From NORP309 sp045107085 (lineage in GTDB: Bacteria; Pseudomonadota; Gammaproteobacteria; Xanthomonadales; Marinicellaceae): a DNA stretch of 12,582 bases. This document shows positions 1-8,176 of this stretch, in pieces. The stretch is from the NCBI GenBank assembly GCA_045107085.1, contig JBGCFT010000003.1, forward strand, positions 1 through 12,582. The letters run 5' to 3'. The notes beneath the pieces were generated by a model that saw only the letters and a list, made by a program, of their open reading frames with translations, ran no database searches and was not told where the DNA came from. The position numbers and the translations under genes were made by a program. Every line of letters starts with the position of its first letter. Position 1 is the first letter of the stretch.

Positions 1-980
1 GGATGTGGGCCGTGAGCAAATCCTTGTGGATGATAGGTAATCATGCCAGGATGAATATTATCACGTGAAAAGAAATTTCCCATATGATAAAATAACACTT
101 CATCATAATCATCATTGTTATGAAAAAATGGTATTTTTAGAGCTTTTTCCGCTGTTTCAAATAATCGAGGTACAAAGGTACAAACCACAAATCTATTTCC
201 CATAAAAGTCGTATGTGCCGAAGGTGGCACATGATACTTATGACTCATTACTGGTGAAATATCTCGCCAGTTTAATTTAACTGGCATGAGGTTTCCACGC
301 CAACCCACTGCATCTAATGGATTAAATGGAAAAACTTGGCAGGACATTTTGTTTCTGTGTTTAATCAAAACTGACCATTGTTCTGAATCATTTTGCTGCG
401 CTTTGAATGCTTCATTTATCGCTGGAACTTCTAAAACTGCAGGGTCTACAATGGCATTTGGACCAAGTAAACCTTTTTCAGGAAATTGATAATGCGAATT
501 GGAACACTCTATCATCAAAATATCACACTGCTCATCTAATTCTAATCTCCACCTTGTGCAACGAGGCAGCATAAAATAATCGCCTTCAGATAAAATAATA
601 TGACCATAATCACAATAAACAGTTAAATTTCCTTTATGAATAAATAATAATTCATCCCCATCGGCATTACTGACCAAATGGTTCATGCTTTCTTCTATCT
701 TTAGCATACGCACTTTAATTGATGCGTTGTGCAAGATAATTGGTGATTTGTAAGGGCTTTTTTCAATGTCTGTAATTTTATTGGTATCAAAAGCTCTGGG
801 TTGTAAGTCACCTTCAAAATCAATCCAACCTGTTGGCATATTTTTATGATAAAAATGTGTAACTGGCCCAAAAAAACCTTCTTTTCCTACTTCTCTTTCA
901 TACGAGTTTTTAGGTAAATCATAATGCGCTTGTTTGGCTACTTTACCCTCTTTTTTGAAAGTATGTATCCAATTTTTCAT
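1..980 (-). CDS. hmgA: Homogentisate 1,2-dioxygenase, C-terminus cut off by the window edge
   Basis: Non-haem iron enzyme that opens the ring of homogentisate to give maleylacetoacetate in cytosolic tyrosine/phenylalanine breakdown. The reverse strand reads open for 326 codons from ATG 980 to the left edge. Family signatures are GPVTHFYHKNMPTGW (residues 38-52), a cupin-like stretch around 105-140, NPLDAVGWRG (220-229) and HGPHP (323-327). Expected iron ligands are H287, E294 (or neighbouring D293) and H323; the H287-H323 spacing of 36 equals that between the human ligands H335 and H371. The form resembles the shorter bacterial type of about 380-400 residues, so roughly 50-70 residues should lie outside. 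The ATG overlaps the hppD stop in an ATGA, with AGAGGG 8 nt upstream inside hppD, so translation is probably coupled. Identity is confident; further pathway genes may follow beyond the edge. Confidence 0.93.
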   Translation of the reverse strand, partial: MKNWIHTFKKEGKVAKQAHYDLPKNSYEREVGKEGFFGPVTHFYHKNMPTGWIDFEGDLQPRAFDTNKITDIEKSPYKSPIILHNASIKVRMLKIEESMNHLVSNADGDELLFIHKGNLTVYCDYGHIILSEGDYFMLPRCTRWRLELDEQCDILMIECSNSHYQFPEKGLLGPNAIVDPAVLEVPAINEAFKAQQNDSEQWSVLIKHRNKMSCQVFPFNPLDAVGWRGNLMPVKLNWRDISPVMSHKYHVPPSAHTTFMGNRFVVCTFVPRLFETAEKALKIPFFHNNDDYDEVLFYHMGNFFSRDNIHPGMITYHPQGFAHGPH

Positions 981-2002
981 TTTAAAAACCCTCTTTGTTT
1001 TTGTTCTAACTCAATCGATTCAAACAGTGCTTGAAAATTTCCTTCTCCAAAACCCTGATTACCTTTGCGTTGAATGATTTCAAAAAAGATTGGACCAATG
1101 CTATTTTTAGTAAATATTTGTAGCAATATTTCTTCACCAGTGGCTTCATCTGCATCGATTAGAATATTATTTTTTTCTAATCTAGGAATATTTTCATTGT
1201 GCTTTGAGACACGTTTATCAATGATACTGTAATATGTTTTGGGAGTCTCTAAAAAAGCAACTCCTGCAGCTTTAATTGATTCAATGGATTCGTATATATT
1301 TTCTGTATACAAAGCAATGTGCTGAATGCCTTCTCCATTATACTCATCAATGTATTCGTTAATTTGCGACATTTTATCGGGAGATTCATTTAATGGTATC
1401 TTCACTGATCCATTTGGAGATTTCATTGCTTTTGAAGTCAAACCAGTTTGTTGGCCTTTAATATCAAAATATCTAATTTGTTCAAATTGAAATAAATCCA
1501 CATAATAGTTAGCCCATTTTTCCATATCTCCATAAAAGACATTGTGCGTTAAATGATCAATAAATGTTAAACCAAATCCAGTTGGGTTTTGGTTCATGCC
1601 GGTAATATTTTCAAAATCATTTGCTAATAATGCTTGATAACTTGTTTTATCAACCAAGTACAACACAGCACCACCAATGCCCTTAACTGCAGGAAGATTT
1701 AAATCGCCAGTAATGATTTCAGATCCATTTTTAACAGCATGTTCTAAGGCTTCTTCTGCGTTATCAAAAACGATTGAAAAACCATTGGCACAAGGTCCAT
1801 GATCATTTCTAAAATCATGTGCAAAAGAGTTGTTGGTTCTATTCAAGAAAAAATCGATTTTTCCTTGCCTAAAAAGTGTAATATCCAATGATTTGTGCTG
1901 CTTAATAGCACTAAAACCCAGTTGTCTAAAAAGTTTATCTAAATCTTCTGAATTATTAGAAGAATATTCAATAAAACCAAAACCATTAATTGTATTTGTC
2001 AT
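977..2002 (-). CDS. hppD: 4-hydroxyphenylpyruvate dioxygenase
   Basis: Converts 4-hydroxyphenylpyruvate and O2 to homogentisate and CO2, the step before HmgA, in the cytosol. The 341-residue product has two vicinal-oxygen-chelate halves. The C-terminal half carries the family motifs: IDHLTHNV with ligand H150, GEGIQHIAL with ligand H228, and FFEIIQRKG with ligand E308, followed by the typical tail GFGEGNFQALFESIE. This is close to the usual length of bacterial HPPDs (about 340-360). The start is supported by AAGGGGA (2008-2014) 5 nt upstream of the ATG. It is the first gene of the operon with hmgA, overlapping it by 4 nt. Two palindromic repeats upstream suggest control by the divergent MarR regulator. 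Confidence 0.96.
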   Translation of the reverse strand: MTNTINGFGFIEYSSNNSEDLDKLFRQLGFSAIKQHKSLDITLFRQGKIDFFLNRTNNSFAHDFRNDHGPCANGFSIVFDNAEEALEHAVKNGSEIITGDLNLPAVKGIGGAVLYLVDKTSYQALLANDFENITGMNQNPTGFGLTFIDHLTHNVFYGDMEKWANYYVDLFQFEQIRYFDIKGQQTGLTSKAMKSPNGSVKIPLNESPDKMSQINEYIDEYNGEGIQHIALYTENIYESIESIKAAGVAFLETPKTYYSIIDKRVSKHNENIPRLEKNNILIDADEATGEEILLQIFTKNSIGPIFFEIIQRKGNQGFGEGNFQALFESIELEQKQRGFLK

Positions 2003-2044
2003 TTTTGTCCCCTTGCTTGTAATTTCAGAGTATTTTAAGCATAA

Positions 2045-2093
2045 TTAGTTACAAATGAAACTAATTTCTTCATTTAGTTACAAATGAAACTAA
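2045..2093. promoter_or_regulatory. Tandem palindromic operator between hppD and the marR gene
   Basis: TTAGTTACAAATGAAACTAA occurs twice, identically, at 2045-2064 and 2074-2093, 29 bp centre to centre. Each copy is an imperfect palindrome with perfect outer arms (TTAGTT/AACTAA), the size and symmetry expected for a dimeric MarR operator. A weak hppD promoter can be drawn on the minus strand with -10 TAAAAT (2032-2037) and -35-like TTTCAT (2055-2060), which puts the -35 inside the first copy. The second copy ends 12 bp before the regulator's ATG, so it would cover that gene's promoter. The operator reading is inference from symmetry, duplication and position. Confidence 0.75.
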
Positions 2094-2105
2094 ATTATAA
2101 AAACT

Positions 2106-2546
2106 ATGCAACTAAAAAACTTCTTACCTTATCAATTATCAGTATTGAGCAATAAAATTAGCCAAGGCATTGCCCTTTACTATCGAGAACAACATGATAT
2201 TAGCATACCAGAATGGAGGGTTTTAGCCATACTATCTGACATGAAAAAGCAAACAGCAAAAGAATTAACTACTCACAGCCAAATGGATAAAGTTAAAATC
2301 AGCCGAACGATGAAGCTACTCGAATCAAAAAAACTAGTTTCCGAAAAAAAATGCCAAGTAGACGCCCGTGCCAGAAGGTATGACTTAACAAACAAAGGTA
2401 CACAGCTCATCAATGAAGTCAAACCTAAAGCCTTGAATTTTGAAAGTGAATTAATCTCCTCATTAGATAAAGAACAAATTAATCAGTTTAAACAGTGTAT
2501 TCTCATGTTAAATGAACAAGCAGATAAATTAAAACAAGATAAATAA
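2106..2546 (+). CDS. MarR-family transcriptional regulator of the hppD-hmgA operon
   Basis: A 146-residue winged-helix DNA-binding protein, the normal MarR size. The N-terminal dimerisation helix reads KNFLPYQLSVLSNKISQGIA (4-23), followed by IPEWRVLAIL (34-43). The helix-turn-helix covers about 49-76, and the wing about 79-101 has the basic run DARARRYDLT (86-95) typical of MarR. The C-terminal helix (105-145) completes the dimer interface. Its divergent position from hppD with two palindromes between them indicates control of tyrosine catabolism and probably of itself. The ligand is likely a pathway aromatic acid such as homogentisate or 4-hydroxyphenylpyruvate; this is inference from context. 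The start is fixed by homology of the FLPYxLS segment. No Shine-Dalgarno sequence precedes it; a TATAAA at 2096-2101 sits so close that the mRNA could be leaderless. Confidence 0.9.
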   Translation: MQLKNFLPYQLSVLSNKISQGIALYYREQHDISIPEWRVLAILSDMKKQTAKELTTHSQMDKVKISRTMKLLESKKLVSEKKCQVDARARRYDLTNKGTQLINEVKPKALNFESELISSLDKEQINQFKQCILMLNEQADKLKQDK

Positions 2547-2605
2547 TCTACCAGAATGACATTATTAACTCTAATTTTTACGTTGAGTCTTTTATATTTC
2601 AATTA

Positions 2606-2765
2606 GAGACCCTTGCTTGATTATGAAGGATTGAGAAAAAGATTTAAAAATGTGTCAATCAAGTCACGAAATGCAGCCTAATAACTAGTTATTAGCAAAT
2701 TTTGAAACGCAGAGTGATGCTTTTTTAAACTTTTTATCTTCTTTCACTAATCGAGCAAAGGTCTC
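2606..2765 (+). repeat. 160-bp MITE-like element, copy 1
   Basis: Bounded by inverted ends GAGACC (2606) and GGTCTC (2765); the terminal inverted repeat extends about 18-19 bp (GAGACCYTTGCTYGATTA) and continues with lower match for about 45 bp. It is flanked by a perfect 5-bp direct repeat AATTA (2601-2605 and 2766-2770), a likely target-site duplication. The centre holds a perfect 18-bp palindrome CTAATAACTAGTTATTAG (2678-2695), so the whole element can fold back on itself. A second copy lies inverted at 10605-10764 with four mismatches. It has no coding capacity. It occupies most of the gap between the converging marR gene and the 1795-residue gene, starting 11 bp past the latter's stop, where its fold-back could act as a terminator. 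Mobilisation in trans by an IS transposase is inference. Confidence 0.85.
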
Positions 2766-2776
2766 AATTAGACTGA

Positions 2777-5700
2777 TTAATTATTTTCATCTGTTAAATT
2801 GATTTGTTGAGATTGTTCACCTTTTATTTGATAATTTTTATAGGTTTTAACAGTGCCTCCATAGACTTTTATCGTATAAAATCCTGATGGAAGCTCTATT
2901 GATTCACCATTGACAACGCCTTCTTTCATCAACTCGCCTGATTGAGAAAATACAGAATAAGGTGTTTTTAAAGCATTACTTATCGACTCTTTTAAAGATT
3001 CAGAATTATTACTATCAAAATATTTACCGCCACCTTGAACTGACCAATCATTAAATTGTTGTTTTAATTCTTCGTCATCAATGGCAAATCCAACGATGTT
3101 TAATCGAATATCTATGCCATCATTAATGAGTTGTTGAATCACTTCTTCTGGATTGCCATCACAGGTTTCTTCACCATCTGTTACTAATATCACTACTTTT
3201 TTGCCTTTGTGGTCTTTTAAATCAGAAGCCACTTTTGCTAATGAATCTGCAATAGGCGTTTTAGCCAGGTTTTTTGCGTTAATATTTTCAAGTTTGGATT
3301 TTGCAATGATTGGATTTAATGGCGAAAGTTTTATTGCTAAATCAGTCCGACAGGCATTGGCTTGTTTGTCTCCGAAAACACGTAATGCTAAAGGTGTTTT
3401 GGGTGGAATAATTTCAGTTACTGCTTTGACTAAAACTTCTTTTGCAATATTAATTCTGCGTTTTCCATTGAGCCTTTTTAACATACTCCCTGAAGCATCT
3501 AGAATCAGTTCGACAGCTGTTGATGAAACTTCAGATTCTTCAATAATTTTCAAAGTACCTGGTCCTGGGGCTTCAACAAACTCAGATTCAACTTTTAGCC
3601 CATATTTTGCTGGTTGTCTTAGTTTACTGGCAGCTTTATCAAAGACAATTCCAAGATCTGCATTGGTAGTGATTTTATCAAATTCACCATTATTCACACT
3701 TGACCACGATTGCATTAAATCCATTTGAGTATCATGGGTATTATTTGAACTTCCATTAATTAATCCAATTGAAAAAATTCGAGGTTTAACTAAATTAAGT
3801 TGTGGCCATAATTTATCACTGGCTCCAGTTAAAGCATCTGTAATCAATACAATCGACTTTGAACCTTGGCGTTTTGATAATTCCTCTGTGGCCTTAGTCA
3901 AGGTTTTTTCTGCTGCACTAGAACCGTCTTTGCGGTCATAATTGTTAAGAACTGTTTTTAATAAATACGGTTGTCCATACCATTGGTCCATTAGTAAGCT
4001 ATTGCCAAACGGCATAAAGTTTATGGTATCTCTATCAGGAATAACACCTTCAGCAAACTGACTCAAGGCTTCAAATATGGTTCCATGATAGGCAGAAGTG
4101 CTGCCACTAGTATCCCATGAAAAAATAACTGATCGAGGGGGTTCTGTCATTTTTATAAAATAGCTTTCTCCTGAATCAACTGTAATTTGGTAGATTATTT
4201 GATCGAACTGTGAAACTGTTTTTATAGAGGGAACTTCCTCTCCATTTTGATCCTCCAAATGCAGTTCCGTTCTTATGCCTTGATTACCGGTTAAATTGAT
4301 TTTTAACGTATTTGCACCGGATGGAACAGTAAATTTAAACCAGTCAGGCTTATCAGCATACTCAAGTTGTACTTGTCCATATACCTGTTCTCCAGATTTT
4401 AATTCTTTGGCAGTAGATTTGGTGTGGTTATTTTCGTTGTCTCTTTCTGCTATTTTTACTGGTGGATTAAGTCTCTCATAAATGGCATGTTTGGAAAGCT
4501 CACCCCATTCTCCAAGTATACTTAGGTAGTCAGAACTAATAGGTTTTTCGTAAATTTTTATTTGATCAGGTAAATACCTGTATTCTTTTTTTGGAACATT
4601 TCCTACTGAAAATTTTACATAACGAGCCCAAGTCTCTTTTTCTAATTGTATTTTAGAGTAAAAATCATTTAATTCATAAGAACCAATCTTTTCCCAGGGA
4701 CCCGATGGACTCTGCATTGAAACATAGAGCGTAACTTTATCAAAAGTTTGCTGCTTTGGTTTCAATTCTGGCTTTTGCCATTCAATGCGATTAATTAATG
4801 CAGCTCTTTGATTATGGAATCCTATGACCCATTGCCAATCATCATCGCTTGAAGAGCGAACTCTTTTTGCCTTTTTGCTTGGCTTTAATAAATCAATATT
4901 CCAATTTGCCATAAAGCTTGGTATTGCCCAGGGCACATATCCACCTAATTTTGGATCTGCGATGTTAAAACCATGATCAGGTACTTTTAAGATATTTTGG
5001 CCAGGTCCTGTAATGACTTTCCACTCTCCTAAACCTACTGATTGTGTTAAATCGTATGTATTACTCAAAAAGTACAATCGCCCAAAACGAGCGGCTTTTT
5101 GTTCTGGTAAAACAAACGATTGCTCTGCATCTACTGCTTTTATTTTATCTATCAGTACCGTTTCAAAGTTCACGCCGTCGTCTGATAATTGAAACTTAAA
5201 ATCTTTTAAATAATTTTTAGGATTACTATCTGAAGTAGGATTTAAAACAATGCCGGCAACGTTAATTGGATTTTCTCCAGCTAATTGTACTGTAATGAAA
5301 TTATTGCCTTTAGAAAAACTTTCACGAAAAACCATACCATAACCTTTCATACCATAACCGTTAAATAAAGAGAGAACTCCTCTGCCCTTACCTTTAAATC
5401 GATTAATGTCTTCATCTGGGACTTTACTGCCAAAATAGTTAGCAGCAACATTGATACCACCTAGTAGTTCCTGAGGTATACTCATATCCACTTGTGAGTT
5501 TATGGCATTTATTTGACCACTTACTTCCATGTCATGCCATGTTTCTTTTATGCTGTGATTCGCATCTTTTACTGCTAAACTTAAACGAACTGTTCTCATG
5601 CCAACAGTATCTTTTGCCACCCATACATCAAATGGTAATTCGATTTTTTGATTGGCTGATAATTTTATATTTTCGGGCAGATTTAAAACCTTCCAAGTAA

Positions 5701-8164
5701 AATCTGAAATGGACGAGAGAATTTTTAATGATTTTGACTGATTACTTTTGTTTTCAATGATGACTGTAGCTTTTAATTTTTGTGCGTAATCATGGTAGGC
5801 TGCAATAGATTTTTCTAAATTCTTTAATTCTATTTCGATGCCTTCAAGTTGATTGACTTCTTTAGAAAGTTGATTCTGATCTATCCACAAACTGTAGTCA
5901 TAATCGTTTTCACCTCCATATAATCTAATGTGAGGAGCTACACCAGCAGGAATCACAAAAGTAGTTTGTAATTTCTCTTTCTCATAAACTCCTTTTATAT
6001 CTACAGATTTATTATTGGCTTTATTATAAAGTCTTAGATAATGATTATTCTGTGCTAAATTATTTTTAAATGTTAAAGCTGTTTCTTCTTCAAATATTGG
6101 TAATTGATACCAATCTTCATCGCCATGAGTTTTATTTCTGCCTCTTATATATGAGGATAATGGAATAATATGTGCACTTCCAAAGAAATCATTGGGTTCA
6201 CAATCCTGTCGACAGGAATACAAAGGCAATCGATTCATTTCAACACTGTATAAATCATCGCTTCTTTCACTGGTTGTCGGCATTAAAGTCAAATAATAAT
6301 CTCCAGCTCTTAGCAAACCTTCGAACAGCATGCTAGCACCTTTTTGTGATGATTTATCAGCGACTTTATTTCCAAACCAATTAAGAATATACCTTATTGA
6401 ACCACCCACAGGTGCTTTGAATTTTAATTGAACATACTCATCGTTTTCTAAGTTAAAACGATACATATCAACATCTTTTGCTTCACTTAATATGCCTTTC
6501 TTTTTATCACCAAATTTCAAATGAATGGAGCGAGATTTATCGTCATTTGGTTCCATCTCAAAATTTAAATCAGGCTCTCCAGTGGGAAAGGCTCTAAGCA
6601 AATACTTTCCATTTGTTCCGCGAAGACTAACCACATGGGTGCCTGGCATTAAGTATAAGTTAGTTAATTTTGCGCGCTTATTGCCTTTGTTGTATGACAT
6701 CGATTGAACAGCACTTTTTCCACCGTTGTATAATTTAATGCCTGTTATATTAGAGCCAATAGCTTGAATGGTCCATAGTTGAGGTTTTCCCGTAACTTGA
6801 AATTTGAAAAAATCAAATTCATTGCCATCAAACGTCCCCTTAATCATTCTTTTATTCGACATTTTTGCCGCATCGAGAAACTTATCATTGGGTTCTGCCT
6901 CAACACCCGATTTAGGCTTACCTTTATCAGAAACCAAAATTTCATAGGGCGTCTCTATTTTAGTTCTGTATAAATATAAATAGTATGTTCCAGTTGCAAG
7001 GGCAATATTTTGAAAGTTAATGTCCTCGGATTTTTTTATGCACTTTAAATTTTTGTTATAAGAGTTGACTAGACATAGTTCAATACTTTGCTTGGTTGGG
7101 TTTATTAAATTTATACCAATGGCATTGCCTGATTGCTCTTCTTTAATCTCAAAAGTAAAGTAATCCTTATCTTTTGAGTTGTTTTTCATTGCCTTAATGG
7201 GTTCATCCCAATTAAGTTTATTGGCAATATTTAAATTATTATTGGGTTCGATTTCTGACCCTTCAACATAGACTCCAATTTTACTAAAGACTAAACTTGC
7301 TAAATTATTGGGGGTTTTACTGGAAAACTCGATAAAAGATTCGCCAGCTGGAAGTTTTAAACCATCAAAACTATAAAATCCTTCTGAATTGGATTCAGTA
7401 GTAGCTATTTGTTTTTTGTTGCTATCAAACAAAATCAATTTAACGTGATTACCTATACTGGCTCTTCCACTAATTTTCCATGTAAAATTTGCTTCATCCT
7501 CACTTAAATTAAATTTTAGCCAATTATCCTTTTCATTTACCAAAAACCCCAGTGGATTTCCCTTATTGACAAAAACAGGTTTTTCTGCTTTTTTTAATTC
7601 ATAAATTTTGATTTTTCTTTTCTTTTTGAAGAGTATTTTATAATTATTTTGTTCACTAATTTCAGTTTCAACATTTATTAACTCTTGTTCTTCTGACGTG
7701 ACAGAGCCAAAAGCAGAAAATGGGGAGCCCATCGAATTTTGACCAGGTTTGTAACTTGTATCTTTCGCATAAGAAACTCCGATATAATATTGACCTGGAG
7801 AAAATACCATTTCTTTTTTTGAAACGGTATCTAGCCCATCATTGTGTTTTAAAGTCAGTGTTTTATTAACCTTCGTCACACTTGTCCCGTCTTGCGTGAA
7901 ATCTAATTGCATAAAATCTATTTGAGTCAAACGACCTGGCACACCTGTTAATTCGATATCCCAAAAATAATCGGTTGCAGCATCGCTTAAATTCCAGAGA
8001 AAAAGATCTTGATCACCTTGTTCTAAGGTACCCTCAACCTGAAACTCGCCTTTAAATTCTTGAGCATTTTCAGGTTTATTATTCGGCTCTATATCAAATA
8101 AGGTTTTTTGAGCAAAAACAAATTGAGAAAGAGTTATGAGTAGTAACAGAATTATTTTTTGCAT
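2777..8164 (-). CDS. Giant exported protein with PPC-type modules, discoidin-like regions and two VWA domains
   Basis: A 1795-residue protein of unknown function. Residues 1-19 are a signal peptide ending FVFAQ. Five modules begin with EPN(N/D) at 26, 306, 424, 538 and 656, and a degenerate one near 1244. Each is followed by an acidic-aromatic motif (DQDLF 51, DKDYF 332, DVDMY 564, DEDWY 682, DKPDWF 1271), the pattern of bacterial pre-peptidase C-terminal domains. Residues about 780-800 may form a short coiled coil. Regions about 940-1055 and 1105-1208 look like F5/8-type C (discoidin) carbohydrate-binding folds. VWA 1 spans about 1345-1510 with MIDAS DTSGS (1351-1355). VWA 2 spans about 1550-1735 with DASGS (1556-1560), T1636, TDGEETC (1662-1668) and a Cys pair C1605/C1668. 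A small beta domain ends the protein. It starts 12 nt after the upstream gene, with AAAGAGA ahead of the ATG, so the two form an operon. It probably acts in the periplasm or at the cell surface, binding ligands through metal sites; the role is not known. No membrane anchor or sorting tail is seen. Confidence 0.85.
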   Translation of the reverse strand: MQKIILLLLITLSQFVFAQKTLFDIEPNNKPENAQEFKGEFQVEGTLEQGDQDLFLWNLSDAATDYFWDIELTGVPGRLTQIDFMQLDFTQDGTSVTKVNKTLTLKHNDGLDTVSKKEMVFSPGQYYIGVSYAKDTSYKPGQNSMGSPFSAFGSVTSEEQELINVETEISEQNNYKILFKKKRKIKIYELKKAEKPVFVNKGNPLGFLVNEKDNWLKFNLSEDEANFTWKISGRASIGNHVKLILFDSNKKQIATTESNSEGFYSFDGLKLPAGESFIEFSSKTPNNLASLVFSKIGVYVEGSEIEPNNNLNIANKLNWDEPIKAMKNNSKDKDYFTFEIKEEQSGNAIGINLINPTKQSIELCLVNSYNKNLKCIKKSEDINFQNIALATGTYYLYLYRTKIETPYEILVSDKGKPKSGVEAEPNDKFLDAAKMSNKRMIKGTFDGNEFDFFKFQVTGKPQLWTIQAIGSNITGIKLYNGGKSAVQSMSYNKGNKRAKLTNLYLMPGTHVVSLRGTNGKYLLRAFPTGEPDLNFEMEPNDDKSRSIHLKFGDKKKGILSEAKDVDMYRFNLENDEYVQLKFKAPVGGSIRYILNWFGNKVADKSSQKGASMLFEGLLRAGDYYLTLMPTTSERSDDLYSVEMNRLPLYSCRQDCEPNDFFGSAHIIPLSSYIRGRNKTHGDEDWYQLPIFEEETALTFKNNLAQNNHYLRLYNKANNKSVDIKGVYEKEKLQTTFVIPAGVAPHIRLYGGENDYDYSLWIDQNQLSKEVNQLEGIEIELKNLEKSIAAYHDYAQKLKATVIIENKSNQSKSLKILSSISDFTWKVLNLPENIKLSANQKIELPFDVWVAKDTVGMRTVRLSLAVKDANHSIKETWHDMEVSGQINAINSQVDMSIPQELLGGINVAANYFGSKVPDEDINRFKGKGRGVLSLFNGYGMKGYGMVFRESFSKGNNFITVQLAGENPINVAGIVLNPTSDSNPKNYLKDFKFQLSDDGVNFETVLIDKIKAVDAEQSFVLPEQKAARFGRLYFLSNTYDLTQSVGLGEWKVITGPGQNILKVPDHGFNIADPKLGGYVPWAIPSFMANWNIDLLKPSKKAKRVRSSSDDDWQWVIGFHNQRAALINRIEWQKPELKPKQQTFDKVTLYVSMQSPSGPWEKIGSYELNDFYSKIQLEKETWARYVKFSVGNVPKKEYRYLPDQIKIYEKPISSDYLSILGEWGELSKHAIYERLNPPVKIAERDNENNHTKSTAKELKSGEQVYGQVQLEYADKPDWFKFTVPSGANTLKINLTGNQGIRTELHLEDQNGEEVPSIKTVSQFDQIIYQITVDSGESYFIKMTEPPRSVIFSWDTSGSTSAYHGTIFEALSQFAEGVIPDRDTINFMPFGNSLLMDQWYGQPYLLKTVLNNYDRKDGSSAAEKTLTKATEELSKRQGSKSIVLITDALTGASDKLWPQLNLVKPRIFSIGLINGSSNNTHDTQMDLMQSWSSVNNGEFDKITTNADLGIVFDKAASKLRQPAKYGLKVESEFVEAPGPGTLKIIEESEVSSTAVELILDASGSMLKRLNGKRRINIAKEVLVKAVTEIIPPKTPLALRVFGDKQANACRTDLAIKLSPLNPIIAKSKLENINAKNLAKTPIADSLAKVASDLKDHKGKKVVILVTDGEETCDGNPEEVIQQLINDGIDIRLNIVGFAIDDEELKQQFNDWSVQGGGKYFDSNNSESLKESISNALKTPYSVFSQSGELMKEGVVNGESIELPSGFYTIKVYGGTVKTYKNYQIKGEQSQQINLTDENN

Positions 8165-8176
8165 GCTATATTCTCT

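Noticed and set aside
3153..3728. 191-codon plus-strand open frame opposite the VWA region of the giant gene
   Set aside because: It lies wholly antisense to a long gene with clear VWA motifs, has no ribosome site or recognisable domain, and its composition looks like the complement of a real gene.
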